Below are positions 25,346-37,700 of a stretch of 64,000 nt of DNA, in pieces. Position numbers and translations under genes: made by a program. This DNA comes from Micromonospora sp. WMMA1947 (GTDB taxonomy: Bacteria; Actinomycetota; Actinomycetes; Mycobacteriales; Micromonosporaceae): positions 4,359,001-4,423,000 of the forward strand of contig NZ_CP114909.1 in assembly GCF_027497355.1 (NCBI RefSeq). The letters run 5' to 3'. Below the pieces are notes generated by a model, which searched no databases, was not told the origin of the DNA, and was given only the letters and a program-made list of their open reading frames with translations. The stretch's first letter is position 1. Every line of letters starts with the position of its first letter.

Positions 25346-25381
25346 GCGGCCCGCCGCGACGGTACGGTCGCGGCGGGCCGC
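25346..25381. terminator. Strong hairpin after the immunity gene
   Basis: A perfect 15-bp inverted repeat (25346-25360 and 25367-25381) with a 6-base loop GGTACG lies between the immunity gene stop at 25392 and the next start at 25326. It may act as a terminator or RNA-stabilising element. There is no T-run. Confidence 0.6.
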
Positions 25382-25391
25382 CCGTCCGGGC

Positions 25392-25715
25392 TCAGGCGAA
25401 CGGGTCCGGGGCGGCCGGTACCGGCACCGCCGGCAGCCCCTCCCGCGCGGCGTACTCGTTGAGCCAGCGCTCCAGCGGCGGGCCGGACGGCGCCACCCAG
25501 GGTTCGGCGCCGTTCTTGGGCACCACAAGCGGGCCCACCGCGAGCGTGTCCATGATGCTGCCGGTCTCGATGGCCCGGACCGTGTTGAACGGATACACCC
25601 AGCACCACTCGTACTCGGTCGGCGCATCCGGGGCGAGCAGCGCCAGCGGCTGCGCCGGGTTCTCCAGCCGGCGCAGCGCGTCCTGCGCCCGGGTGCGGGC
25701 GACGTCGGCGTTCAT
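25392..25715 (-). CDS. Probable immunity protein, Imm35/YrhB-like
   Basis: A 107-residue cytoplasmic protein directly downstream of the giant toxin gene, the normal place for an immunity gene. The core Trp-Val-Tyr-Pro-Phe-Asn-Thr-Val-Arg then Glu-Thr-Gly then Leu-Ala-Val-Gly-Pro-Leu-Val-Val fits the YrhB/Imm35 pattern. In that family an aromatic strand is followed by xETGxxxDxLAGNxPxxV. Ala-Pro-Ser-Gly-Pro-Pro-Leu-Glu-Arg and Leu-Asn-Glu-Tyr follow. AGAAGGAC precedes the ATG at 25715. Hairpins flank the gene on both sides. Presumably it protects against the papain-fold or another domain of the toxin; which one is not shown. Confidence 0.7.
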   Translation of the reverse strand: MNADVARTRAQDALRRLENPAQPLALLAPDAPTEYEWCWVYPFNTVRAIETGSIMDTLAVGPLVVPKNGAEPWVAPSGPPLERWLNEYAAREGLPAVPVPAAPDPFA

Positions 25716-25753
25716 CGGGTAGTCCTTCTCTGTCGTGTGTCGTCTGACGGGGT

Positions 25754-25787
25754 GCCCGCCCCGGCCGCCGGAACGGCCGGGGCGGGC
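25754..25787. terminator. Strong hairpin between toxin stop and immunity gene
   Basis: A perfect 14-bp inverted repeat (25754-25767 and 25774-25787) with loop CCGGAA begins six bases beyond the giant gene's stop codon. It may attenuate read-through or protect the 17.5-kb message's 3' end. The immunity gene starts 38 bases further on. Confidence 0.6.
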
Positions 25788-25793
25788 GGCGGG

Positions 25794-28700
25794 TCACCGC
25801 CGGGGTACCGGCGCGGTGCGCGGTTCCGGCAGAGGGCCACCGGACGAGGCGGACGCCGTGGCGCCGTTCACCGCCCCGGTGACCACCGGGCCGGAGGCGT
25901 CGCCGGTGCGCCGCTCCACCACCCGGCCGAGCAGGTCGTACGTGTAGCGCGTGACCTCGCCGGCCGCGTCGGTGTGCTCGACGAGCTGCCCGGCGGCGTC
26001 GTAGACGTACCGCTGGGTGCGGCCGTCGAAGTCGGTCTCGGACACCAACCGCCCGTTCGGGTCGTACGCGTAGGTCCGCGTCGCGCCCGCCGGGTTGGTG
26101 ACGGAGACCAGCCGCAGCTCGGTGTCGTACGCGTACTCGGTGCGGTTGCCCTCGTCGTCGATCTCGGCCGTGACGAGGTCGAACGCGCCGTACTCGCGGA
26201 TCGTCCGGCGACCCGTGGCGTCCACCCACTCGACCAGGTTGCCCTCGCCGTCGTAGAGGAACTCCTCGACCGAGCCGTCCGGGTTCTCCCGCCAGGCCAG
26301 GTCGCCCTCCAGCGTCCAGCCGAACTCGGTGAGACCGGTGTCGTCCCGCATGCTGAACAGGCGGCCGAGCGCGTCGTAGACGTACTCCGTCTCGCCCTTG
26401 CCGGTGCGCACCGAGGTGATCTGCCGGGCCGCGTCGCGGACGACGGCGGTCGGGCCGACGTGGGTGGTGACGCCCCAGCCGTCGGCGGCCGGCTGCTCGT
26501 ACCGGACCACCTCACCGGAGGCGTCCACCTCGGCGATCAGCAGGCCGTCCGGCCCGAACTGGCGGTTGCGGGTGCTCCCGTCGAAGTCGGTCCAGGACAC
26601 CGCGCGACCGAGTTCGTCGTACGTGGTGGTGGACCGGCTGCCGTCGGGCCGGGTGACCGAGACCAGCCGCCCGAGGGCGTCGTACTCACTGGACGTAATG
26701 CGGCCCAGCGGGTCGGTGGTGGACCGCAGGCGGTACGCCTCGTCCCACTCGTTGCGCGTGGTCGCGCCGAGCGCGTCGGTCTCCGCGACCACCTGGAAGC
26801 GGTCGTTGAGTTCGTAGACGCGCACCGCGCCGAGCGAGTCGGTCACCACGGTGCGGCCCGGCTCGTAGTCGAACCGGTAGCGCAGGTAGCCGCCCTTGCC
26901 GTCGGTGGCCACGCAGCGGCCGGCCTCGTCGTAGGTGTACGTGTACCACTCGCCGTTGCGGTCCTCCCAGCGCACCAGCCGCCCGTCGGCGTACGTGAAG
27001 CGCTCGGGGTCGCCCGAGGAGTTCGTCACCTCGACCAGGTTGAGGTCGCCGTCGTAGCCGAACTGCGACGCCGCCATCAGGTCACCCGACGCGTTCGGCA
27101 GCGAGACCATCGTGATCAGCCCGGTGGACGAGGTGATCGCGATCACCGCGCCGGTCGACGACAGCACCTGCGTCGGCGTACCCCGGCGGTCGCGCTGGAT
27201 CGTCCAGCTGACACCGCCGTCGGTGACGTCGGTGAGCAGCGACTCGGTGCGCGACGCCGCGGCGAACAGCAGCCTGCGGCCGGACGCCGGATCGGTCAGC
27301 AGCCAGCCGCCACCCACCAGCCGGCGCAGCGGCAGCGTCCGGCCGGTCTCCGGCTGCGCCACCGCGCCCTCGGCGGGCAGCGGGTACGTGAGCAGCGAAC
27401 CGTCGGCGGCCAGGTAGCGGACCTGCTCGCCGTCGACGACGATCCGCTGGTCGAGCGTGGAGGCCCAGGCCCGGCCGAACGACCGGCCCCACCGGTAGTC
27501 GGAGCGGTAGGTCCGCTCCAGGGTGAGCCCCGGCAGGACCGCGTCGGTGTGGGTGAGGATCATCCGGCCGGTGGTGACGTCGATCGGGTCACCCACGGTG
27601 GGCGTCTGCGCGGTGGTCTTCGCCACCGCCTCCGGCGCCACACCGGCGAACGTCTCGGTGGTCGGCGAGAAGTCCGCCATGTCGACGTCGGAGTCGGCGT
27701 CGCGGACGGAGGTCATGTCCACGTCGCTGTCCGCGTCCCGGACGGAGGTCATGTCCACGTCGGAGTCGGCGTCGCGCACCGATGCCATGTCGACGTCGCT
27801 GCCGGGAGCCGGGTCGCTGGTCCGGATGACGAACACCGAGCCGTCGGGGGAGATCGCCGGGAGCGTGGCGAGCCCGGGGACCTGGGCGTCCTCGAAGGTG
27901 ACCCGGCCCTGCCCGTCCTTCGACACGTTGATGACGTGTCCGACGGTTCCCGGGCCACCGGGCCGCAGGCCGACGATCGCGGTGGTGCCGTTCGGCATGG
28001 CGCCGAGGGCCTCCATCAGGCCGGGGATGCTGCCGACCTCGTCCACACTCCGGCCGGGGTGCCGCTTCATGACCTCGCCGATCTCCATCGGCTGGGTCTG
28101 CGCCGGCACCTGGGTGACCGCACCGGTCTGCCGGTACGCGTCGACGGCCAGGGTGAGCGGCACGCAGTCGACGTTGGCGGCGACGCTGCCGGCGTCCCGG
28201 TGGTCGTTGATCCAGCGCAGGTGCGCGCGGTCGGCGGCGTTCAGCGTGGCCAGGTCGGCGTCGGTGTTGGCGGTGTCGCCGTGCACGTTCGCGGCCAGCA
28301 CCCGCAGCGTCGAGCCGTCGTTCAACGTGTACCCGTACGACAGCTGGTCCCGGAACGAGTCGAGAATCCGGGCCTGCGCACCCGGGTCGCCCTGCACCGC
28401 CGTCAACTGGTCGGCGAGTGGCGTACGGAACTGGTCGGTGACCGGCGCGGTGGCACCCCGGACGTCGGTGGTGCCGGTCTGCGGGCCCTGGAAGCCGAAC
28501 TGGTGGCGGCCACGGCGACCGCCGCCGCCGCGGCGCTCCGGGCTTCGCGACCGGTGGCCGCGCTGCCGGCTCGGCCCGGCCTGGGCGTTCGAGGAACTCG
28601 CCGGCGGAGGCCTCTCGGTGATCTCGACCATGTTGTAGTACGAGCCGGTCCGGGTGACCCCGTCGGGCCGTTGCGGCGGCATGATGCTGGCCACCGGAGG

Positions 28701-31700
28701 CCGGTCCTCGCGCGGCACGAACTCGTCGCTGGCGTATCCCCGCGCCGCCGGGGGGAACCACGGCGGGATGTTCTGCCACATGGCGGCGACATCCGCGTCG
28801 TTCGTCGCGTTGGCGAGGTGGTCCAGCGCGATCGGCAGCGTGCTGACCTCGGACTCGTAACCTCTGGCGTTCTCCGCGAAGAGCACGATCCGGGCGAAGT
28901 CCTGCCCGGCCACGGAGTCGATCTGGCCGTGGGTGATCTCGCCGCGCAGGAAACTGGCGATCTGACGTGCGGTCTCCCGGCCACCGTCGGCCTCGGTGGC
29001 GATCTGGTCACCGAGACCCTGGTGGGTCCTCGTCACGCCCCGGCGCCTGGTCGTGGCGGTGTTGTAGTAGTTGAGCCCGCCGACGAGTGGTTCGTTGAGG
29101 TGGCCGATCGCGTTCGACCGGAAGCCGGTGCGAGGCTGCGTCCCGATGTACGGCTGAACCGCCTCGCGGATCTCGTGGTAGGTCTGGTGCGCGGTGGAGT
29201 TCTCGTCGTCCAGCGCGGTCCTCGGCGCGGGCGCGACGTCGTCGAACCACTGGCGGGCCTGATATCCCACGGCGCCGGCCGCGGTGGTGACCGGCGGCGG
29301 CGACGGGGTGTCCCGCATGACGGTCTCGTACCCCAGGAACTGCCCGTACTCGTCCTCGACTCTGACCTGCAACTGGTACGGCATGCCGTAGAGCGCGGTC
29401 GGCGGTGGCGGCGCCGCGGTCGTGGGCAGACTGCTCGGCGTCTGGTCGGACGGCGTGGCGAGCGTCTGCTCCACAGTGGCCAGCGGGTGCGGCGTCGTCG
29501 GGGCGGGCGTGCAACTGGTCAGGCCCAGCGGGTCCGCCACGGTGAGCGGGTCGGTGACGTACGCGGTCGGGTTCGGGCCGCCGGACAGACCGAGCGGGTC
29601 GGGGCTGACGTACCGGCCGGTGGCCGGGTCGTAGTAGCGGAACCGGTTGTAGTGCAGGCCGGTCTCGGCGTCGACGTACTGGCCGGGGAACGCCAGCGGC
29701 GTCGCGGTGCGGTCCGCGCCGCGCCCCCACAGGTCACCCCGCGACCACCAGCGCAGCCCGCCGCCCGGCTCGACCAGGTGGGTCGGGGTGCCGATGGTGT
29801 CGGTGACCACCGCGCGGACGGCGCCGTCGTCGGTCTGCGCGACCGGAACCGGCGCGTCCGGACGGTAGTCCCACGTGGTCGTGGTGGTGCCGGCGGCGTG
29901 GCGGTGCGTCTGCTCCAGCATCAGGTCGCCGGACCAGGCGAAGGAGACCTCCTCCAGCACCTGGTCGCCGTCGCCCAGGCGCTGCTTGGCGATGCGCCGG
30001 CCGAAGCCGTCGTAGCGGTACCGCCAGCGGTCGCCGCCGGGGGTGACGGCCAGGACCATCCGGTCCTCGGCGTCCCACTCGAACCGCCACGCGCCCGCCT
30101 CGTCGACCCGGCCGGTGAGGCGGCCCTTCGCGTCGTACGAGAACGTCGCGTCGTCGGAGCGCACGAGCATCGTGCCGGTGAACTCCCAGCGCCCGCCGCC
30201 GGCGCCGACCAGGTTGCCGGCCTCGTCGTAGTCGTACCGCTGCGGCGCGTCCCCGTCGACGGCCCGGATGCGGCCGGTGTCGTCGGCCGTGAACGCCAGG
30301 TCGCCGGCGAGCGAGTCGGCGATCGCGGTGACGCGGTCGGCGGCGTCGTACGTGTAGCGCCGCTCGGCGCCGTCGGCGATGTGCTGCCCGGTGAGCCGGC
30401 CGGCCGCGTCGAACGTCTGCCGCAGCGCGACCAGGCCGTCGATGGTCCGGCCGATCTCCCGGCCGGCGTCGTCGTGGCGGAAGCCGACCAGGTGCTCCCC
30501 GGCGGTCAGGCTCTCCGGGCGGCCGGCGGCGTCGAACGTCCAGCGGCTCGACCGGCCCGACGGCGTGGTGCGCGTCTCGACCGCGCCGGAGGTGGTGTAC
30601 GAGGTGTGCACCGTCCGGCCGTTGATCGTCTCGGACAGCACCCGGCCCTCGGCGTCGCGGGTGAACCGCACCTGCGCGTCCGGGCTGAGCACGGCTGCCA
30701 CGTGGCCGTCGGCGTCGTACTCGACGCGGGTGACGGCGTCACCGACCCGGCGTTCGACGACCCGGCCCAGCGCGTCCCAGCGGTAGCGGGTGACGGTGCC
30801 GGCGGCGTCCGTGTGCGCGACCAGCCGGCCCGCGGCGTCGTGCTCGTAGCGCTGGGTGCGGCCGTCGAAGTCGGTCTGCCCGCACAGGCGGCCGGCCGCG
30901 TCGTACTCGTAGCGCCACGTCTGACCCGCCGGGTTCGTCACCGCGGTCAGCCGTAGTTCCGTGTCGTACGTGAACTCGGTGCGGTTCCCCGCCTGATCCA
31001 CCCGTGCCGTGGGTAGATCGAAGGGGCCGTACTCGAAGCTCACCGCCCTTCCTGATGCGTCGATGACGTCCACCAGATTCCCTTCACCGTCGTAGAACCA
31101 CCGTTGCGTGGAGCCGTCCGGGCGGATCCGCCACGCGAGATCCCCCTCGGCGGTCCAGCCGTACGTCGTGACCGCCCCGTCCGGGCGCTGGGTCGCCCGG
31201 ACCCGTCCGAGCGCGTCGAACTCGATGTCGCCCGCGGGCGCGGGCCGGCGCGGCGGGACCGGGCGGGTCGAGCCGTCCGGGAGCGTGAGCGTGCGCGCCT
31301 CGTGGTCGAACCGCAGGACGCGGCCGAGCGGGTCGGTGCGCGCCAGCAGCCGGTCCGCCGCGTCCCACTCCTGCCGGACGGTTCCGCCCAGCGGGTCGAC
31401 GATCGCGGTGACCCGGCGGCGCTCGTCGAACTCGTACCGGGTCACCTGGCCCAGTGAGTTCGTCACGTGCGTGACGCCGTCGTCGTACCGCAGGCAGTAG
31501 CGCAGGACGTCACCGCCGCCGCCGGCCCGGACGCAGCGGCCCGCCTCGTCGTAGTCGTAGCCGAACCACTCGCCGTTGCGGTCCTGCCAGCGCACGAGCC
31601 GGCCCGCGTCGTCGTAGCGCAGCCGCGTCTCGTGGCCGGAGGAGTTGCGGACCTCGACCAGGCGCCGCCTGTCGTCGTAACCGTAGGTGGGCAGGTGCAC

Positions 31701-34700
31701 CGCGTCGTCGGCGGTGCCGTCGGCGGTGCGGACGTGCGCGCCGATCACCAGCCCGCCCGCCAGGTGCGGCACCACCACCAGGCCGGACGCGGAGAGCAGG
31801 AGTTCGGGCGTGCCGTCGCCGGAGCGTTCGACGCGCCACGCGGCGCCGTCGGTGACCACGTCGGTGAGCCAGGAGTCGCCGTCCGGGCCGGCCGGCGCGA
31901 ACAGCAGCGACCGGCCCGGCTCGGTGAGCAGCCAGCCGCCGCCGGCCAGCCGGCGCAGCGGCCCGCCCGGGCCGACGACCGGCAGCGTCTCGTCGCCCTC
32001 GGCCGGCATCGGGTACGTCTGGATCGAGCCGTCGGCGGCCAGGAACCGGGCGTACGTGCCGTCGGTGACGACGCGCTGGTCCAGCGTGGACGCCCACGTC
32101 GGGCCGAAGCAGCGGCCCCACCGGTAGTCGGAGCGGTGGGTCCGTTCCACTGTGAGCCCGGGGAGCCGGGCGTCGACCTCGGTGTAGACGACCCGGCCGG
32201 TGGTGACGTCGACCGGGTCGCCGACCACCGGCGCCCGCGCGGTGGGCGTGGCCACCTCGGCGGCGGGCACCTCCACCGGCGGGGCCGGGGCCGGTGGCGG
32301 GGCCACCTGCTCCTCGTGCGCGTGGTAGGCGTCCCACCAGGCGTTCTCGGCGTCCGTCAGGGCCTGCTCGGCCTCGGCGACGGCGTCCGCGTTCGCGTCC
32401 GTCCGGGAGGCCAGCCCGTCCAGGCGGCCCGCCGCCTCCGACATCTTCTTCGCCGCGTCGGCGACGGCGAGCGCGGACGCGCGCAGACCCGGGGGGAGGT
32501 CCCGGCCGGTGACGTCCCGGGCCGCCGCCTCGTCCAGCCGTACGACGAAGCCGCCGGGCACCCGGACCTCCGTGCCGGCCCGGTGCTTGCCGGCGGCGTC
32601 GCGGGACCGTGCGACGAACCGGAACTCGACGTCGTACTCGACCGCGGCGGTCAGCGTGTCGTCCGGGTCGGCGCGCCGGGCCGGCTTGCCGGTCGTGCTG
32701 ACGGCGACCTTGCCCTCGTCCTTGACCTGGGCGCCCGGGTCGGTCCGGTAGAGCTGCTGCTCGATCAGCGTGGCCGCGTTGACGGCGGCGAAGTCCTGCC
32801 GTTCGCCCACCTTGCTCGCGCCGCCGGGATGACCGGTGCCGCCGACGACGAGCGGCCCGGCCGTCTTCACCGCGAACGAACTGCCGCTGGTCTGCTCGTA
32901 CTCGGTGTCGGCGGTGCGTTTCGCCGCGCCGCCGATCTTCACCGTGGCGTCCGCGCGCAGGAGCTTCGGGCGGGCCACCAGGCGGGCGTCGAGGAACAGG
33001 TCGCGGCCCAGCCCGGCCGGCATCGGCAGGGGGAACGCGCCGTCGAGCATCGCCGGCAGCGCCTTGATCCGGCTCACCGTCAGGGTGCTGCGCAGCGCCG
33101 TGTCGACGTCTCTGCCGGGTGTGGCGCCGGAGGCGACGAGCGCCTCCCGGGCCGCCGCGTGCAGGCCGGGCAGGTCGACCAGGACGTCCTCGACGGCGAA
33201 GCGGCCCGGCTCGGGCAGCCGGTCGAAGCCGGACTCCTCGCGCCACCGCCGCCGGCCCTCGTCGGTGGTCTGCTCGGCGTCGACCGGTGTGGCCTCGCCG
33301 GATACGGCGAGTTTCCGGCCCTCGGTCGCCGAGTACGTGGTGACGTCGTGGATCGCGTCGATCGACACCCCGCCCTCGGGCAGCCCGCGCCCGGTGACGG
33401 TGAGGGTCAGGCGGACCGGCCCGCGGTACGTGGGCACCGGGCCGGAGACGGTCAGCGACTGCTCGTACGTGCGGCCGGTGCGTTCGGTCGATTTGGTGGC
33501 CTGGTTGCCGAGGGCGGCGGTGCCGGCCAGGCCGGCGGCGACGGTGCCGGAGGCCGGACCGTGCCCGGTGGTGCGGGTGGCGTCGTTCTCGACCCGGTCG
33601 GTCTCGGTGCCCTGTGCCCGGCCGGTCAGCGTGACCTGCGCCGCGGTCCGCGAGGTGGTGCGGGTCCGTGCCTCGCCGACGACAGTGCGGTCGGTGACGG
33701 ACATCTCGTCGACCAGGTCGATGCCGGTGAAGCTCGGCGTGCCGGCCGGCTCGGCGGTCAGCGTCACGTGGTACGTCGAGCCCCGGAACCGCCGTTCCAG
33801 CCGTACCGTCTCGCTCCGGCCGCCGTTGAGGGCGTCGGCCAGGTGCAGGTGGGCGGCGCCGAGGAACGCGCTGCTGCCGAGCCCCCGGATCGGGTCGTCC
33901 GGGCCGCCGTCGCGGGTGGCCGGCAGGATCGCCTGGGCGAGGTCCTCGCTCGACGCCCGGGCCAGGGCACGCCGCAGGTGCGGGATGCGGTCGGTGAGGT
34001 CGATGTGGGTGGTGACGCCGCCGATGCCGAGCGACCGTTGCGGTCCGGCCCGGAACTCGCGTGGTGCCGGGGTCGGTGGCGTGCCGGGGTCGGCCGCGTC
34101 CTCGTTCTGCCGCTGCTGAGCCTCGCGTACCAGGTCGCGTTCCCGCTGCTGGTGCTCGGCCTGCTCGGCCCGCTCCCGCTCGTGGACCGCCCGCAGCGCG
34201 TCGGTGGCCGCCTCGTGCGCCGCCGCCAGGTCCTCGCGTTCGCGCCGGTGGCGTGCCTGAAGATCGGCGAAGTAGGCGTCGGCGAGCTGCCGTCCAGCCG
34301 GGCTGACGCGGCGGTCCCGGCGGACGCGGTCCACGTAGGCCCGGACGTCACGGAGGTCGGCGTGCTGCCGCCGCAGCAGGTTCCCGCGTTCCGTGGCCTG
34401 CTCGTGCGCCATCCGGGCGTCCTGCTCGCGCTGCTCGGCGCGGAGCGTCTCGGCGTTCTCGGCGTGCCGCAGTTGCAGCCGCACGTCGGCGGTGCCGTGC
34501 CGGCGGGCGCGGTCGCGGTCCTGGAGTCGCTTCAGTTCCGCCGGGGTCATCCGCATGACGACCGCGCCGGGCAGGGTGAGGCGCCGGCCGGCCCGCCGGG
34601 CCGGTGCGCCCGGCCAGCGGCCCAGCGGACGCAGGTTGCTGTCGTGGCGGGCCTCGGCGACCACCTCGGCCTCGACGTCCACCCGCACCAGCAGCTCGCG

Positions 34701-37700
34701 TTCGGCCCGGCCGCCGCCCAGGCGCAGCTTGGCGATCCCGGAGACGCTGCGCTCGCTGATCCGGCCCCACGCCCGCCGCCACGGCGTGACGGACAGGATG
34801 ACCGCGCCCCCGGGCCGGCCGGTGCTGCCACCGTGGTCGGCGACCGGCCCGCTGCCCGACGCGACGCCGGTGGCGGAGACGCTCAATTCGACGGCGCGCG
34901 TGTCGGTGGTCTTCCGGGCGGTGCCGCTGGCGAAGGTCCGCTTGATCCGGGCGAACTCGGCGCCGTCGAGCACCGTCGGGTTGGTCGGGCGCAGCCGTAC
35001 CCGCACGTCGGCGCGGGCGTCGGCGGCCCGGCGGCCGTGCCACAGGTTGCTCAGCGCCAGCGGGCGGCTGAACAACTCGGCGTCGCCGGTGAGGCGCTCG
35101 GGCGACAGTTCGTCGGCGACGACTGTGGAGATCAGGCCGTCCTCGACGGCGTAGACGTCGTCCCGGCCGGCCTCGCGCAGCGTCTCGACCACCGCCTCCT
35201 GCAGCCGGTCGGCACCGGCGAACGACTCCACCCGGCGTCCGTCGAGGTCGTGCGGGCCGCGGGTCATCCGGCTCAGCGGAGGCGGGTACGCGATGGTCTC
35301 CACGTCGCGGGGCACCGGGCTGGGCTCCGCGTCGGGACGCTGCCGGGAGACCCGTGTCTCCGGGACGAGCATGCGCACGTCGAGGCGGTGCCGGCGGGGG
35401 CGCAGCTCGGACGAGGCGACGACGGTGGGCACGTCCCGGCCGTACGACCCGAGGGACAACTGCCGTCCCGCCTGGTTGACCCGCACGGTGGACGTGGCGG
35501 TGACGGTGAGGTCGAGGGTGGCGGCGAACTCGCGCAGCCGTACCCCGGTGGGCTTGCCCTCGTCGTCCAGCGCCGGTCCGTGGTCGCTCTCGGTGGACTG
35601 CCCCCCGGTGACGGCGTTCTCGTCGGTGGTGCCCCAGGTGAACGCGGCGCGCGGCCCGCCGAGCAGCGTCGAGGCGGCCTGGCCGAGCGGGCCCAGGACG
35701 CGCGGTTCCAGGCTCACCTCGGCCGACCGGCTGTCGTCGCGGGCGCTGGTCACCGTGGACCGGGCGGTCCGCTTGTCTCCGGTGCCGATCGTGTCGTGGT
35801 CGAGCAGGTCGCCGTCGGACACCTCGCCGAGGCTGCCCCGGACGGTCACCACCGTGACGTGGTCGTGGAACGTGCCGGTGCGGATCAGCGGGATCTTCAG
35901 CCCGGGGCCGATGATCCGGTCCGCCAGGTGGCGGAGCTGGTCGGGAGAGAGTTGCGTCCGCAGGTCGGTGTCCCGGTTCAGGGCCGCCTGCAGCTCGGGG
36001 GTCAGCCCGTCGGCGAGCTGCGCGTCACCGAAGTGCCGCAGCATCTCCTCGCGGCTGGCCAGGCGGAACCGGTCGTGACCGGGCACCGACCGCACCGCCT
36101 CGGCGACGGTCTCGTACAGGCTCCGGTCGCCGACCCTCGTCAGGTACGCGCCGCCGAACGACTCGCCCCGCTCGATGCGCGCCGGCGCGAAGTGGGTCCG
36201 GCCGCTGCCGTGCCGCCCCCGCCATTCCCGGCGGTCCGGGTCGAGGGCGGTGCCGGGCAGCCGGTCCCGGGTGGTCCACTGGAGCGCGTCGACGGACCCG
36301 GACAGCATTCGCGGCGCGCGGCCCAGGACGCGCACCTGCACGCCGTACTCGACCCGGTACCGCACGCCGGGCGCGGTGCCGGTCACCGTCTGCTTGCCGC
36401 CGGTCCGCTCGGCGATCGTCCGGGTGGCGCCACGCTCCCGGCCGCCGCCGAGCCGCGGCCCGACGACCAGGCTCAGCGGCGCCGCGTCCACTCCGGCGCC
36501 GGCGAGGCCCCACAGCCCCCACTGTCGCTTGGTGGTGGCACCGCCGGTGCTCTCGGCGGCGAGCGCCGACGTGTCGACGTGCGTGAGCCCGTCGACGCTC
36601 TCCACCTCCTCGACGTGCCGGGCGACCAGGCGGACCTCGACCTGCCGGGCGCGGCCCGGGAAGAAGCGCCGCCAGCCGGTGCGCGCGGCGCGCGGCAGGG
36701 AACCCGACCGGACCCAGCCGTCGTGGACGTTCGCCGGGTCGGTGACCACCATCTTCGGCAGGCTGCCGGAGAACGTCGCCTCGCTGAGCAGCTTCTGCAT
36801 CACCGGGCGGCCGGGCGCGCCGATCCGGACGAGGTCGGCCATGCCGTCCTCGGCGAGGATCGCCTCCACCTGGTCGAAGAACGTGGCGCCCGGATCGGCG
36901 GGCCGGTTCCGGACGCTCTCCACACCGAACCGGGAGGGCACGGGCCCGCCGGGCGTGCGGTCCGCGGCAACCGGCGCTGTTGCGTCTGGCGTCCGCAGCC
37001 CCGTGTGTACGGCGAGCGCGACGCGACCCGAGGCCTCGACCGGTTCGACGGCGGGACGGCCGGGGCGCACGAGCCGGGCGACGAACCGGATCGGCACCGT
37101 CACCTCGGTCAGCCCGGTGACCTTGACCGTGGTGGTGGACGTGTACGTGTCCTTGTGGTCGGCGGAGTGCTCGGTGGCGGGCATCGTCGGCACCGATCCA
37201 CCGACGCCGACGACGACACCGGGTATCGCGGTGACCGTCACCTTCGGCTCGACCCGCCGGTCCCGGTTGTGGCGCAGCTTGTGGGTGAGGTCCTCCCGCG
37301 TCTTGGCGGTGACCTTGCGCGGGTCGTCGTGCACCCGGTCCACCGTCAGCGCGTCCCAGTCGAGGACGGCGGTGACCCGCAGCTCGGCGGGTTGCCCGTC
37401 GATCGTCACCGGGTACGGGCGGCCCTCGCCGAGGAACTGGTCCACGTCGTCGCGGCTGTCCGCCTCCACGGCGGCGACCACGTCGCCGGACAGGCCGGGG
37501 TCGAGGGTCCGCAGCGCCGCGCCGAGCGCCGCGTCCTCGGTGGCGCGCAACTGTTCGGCGAGGCCGAGGTTGCGGCTGTCCCGCAGGTACGACGGCAGGC
37601 TCCGGCGTACCTCGTCGGGCGACGGCGGCGTCGCGCTGGTCTCGGTGGCCGACGACGTGCCGGACCCGCCCGTGGTGTCCTCCCGGGCTGGGCTCTCCTC

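Noticed and set aside
24831..30956. A 2041-codon plus-strand open frame opposite the toxin gene
   Set aside because: Its translation is Arg/Gly/Val/Pro-rich without domains, while the opposite strand encodes clear Rhs repeats. Long antisense frames are expected at this GC content.
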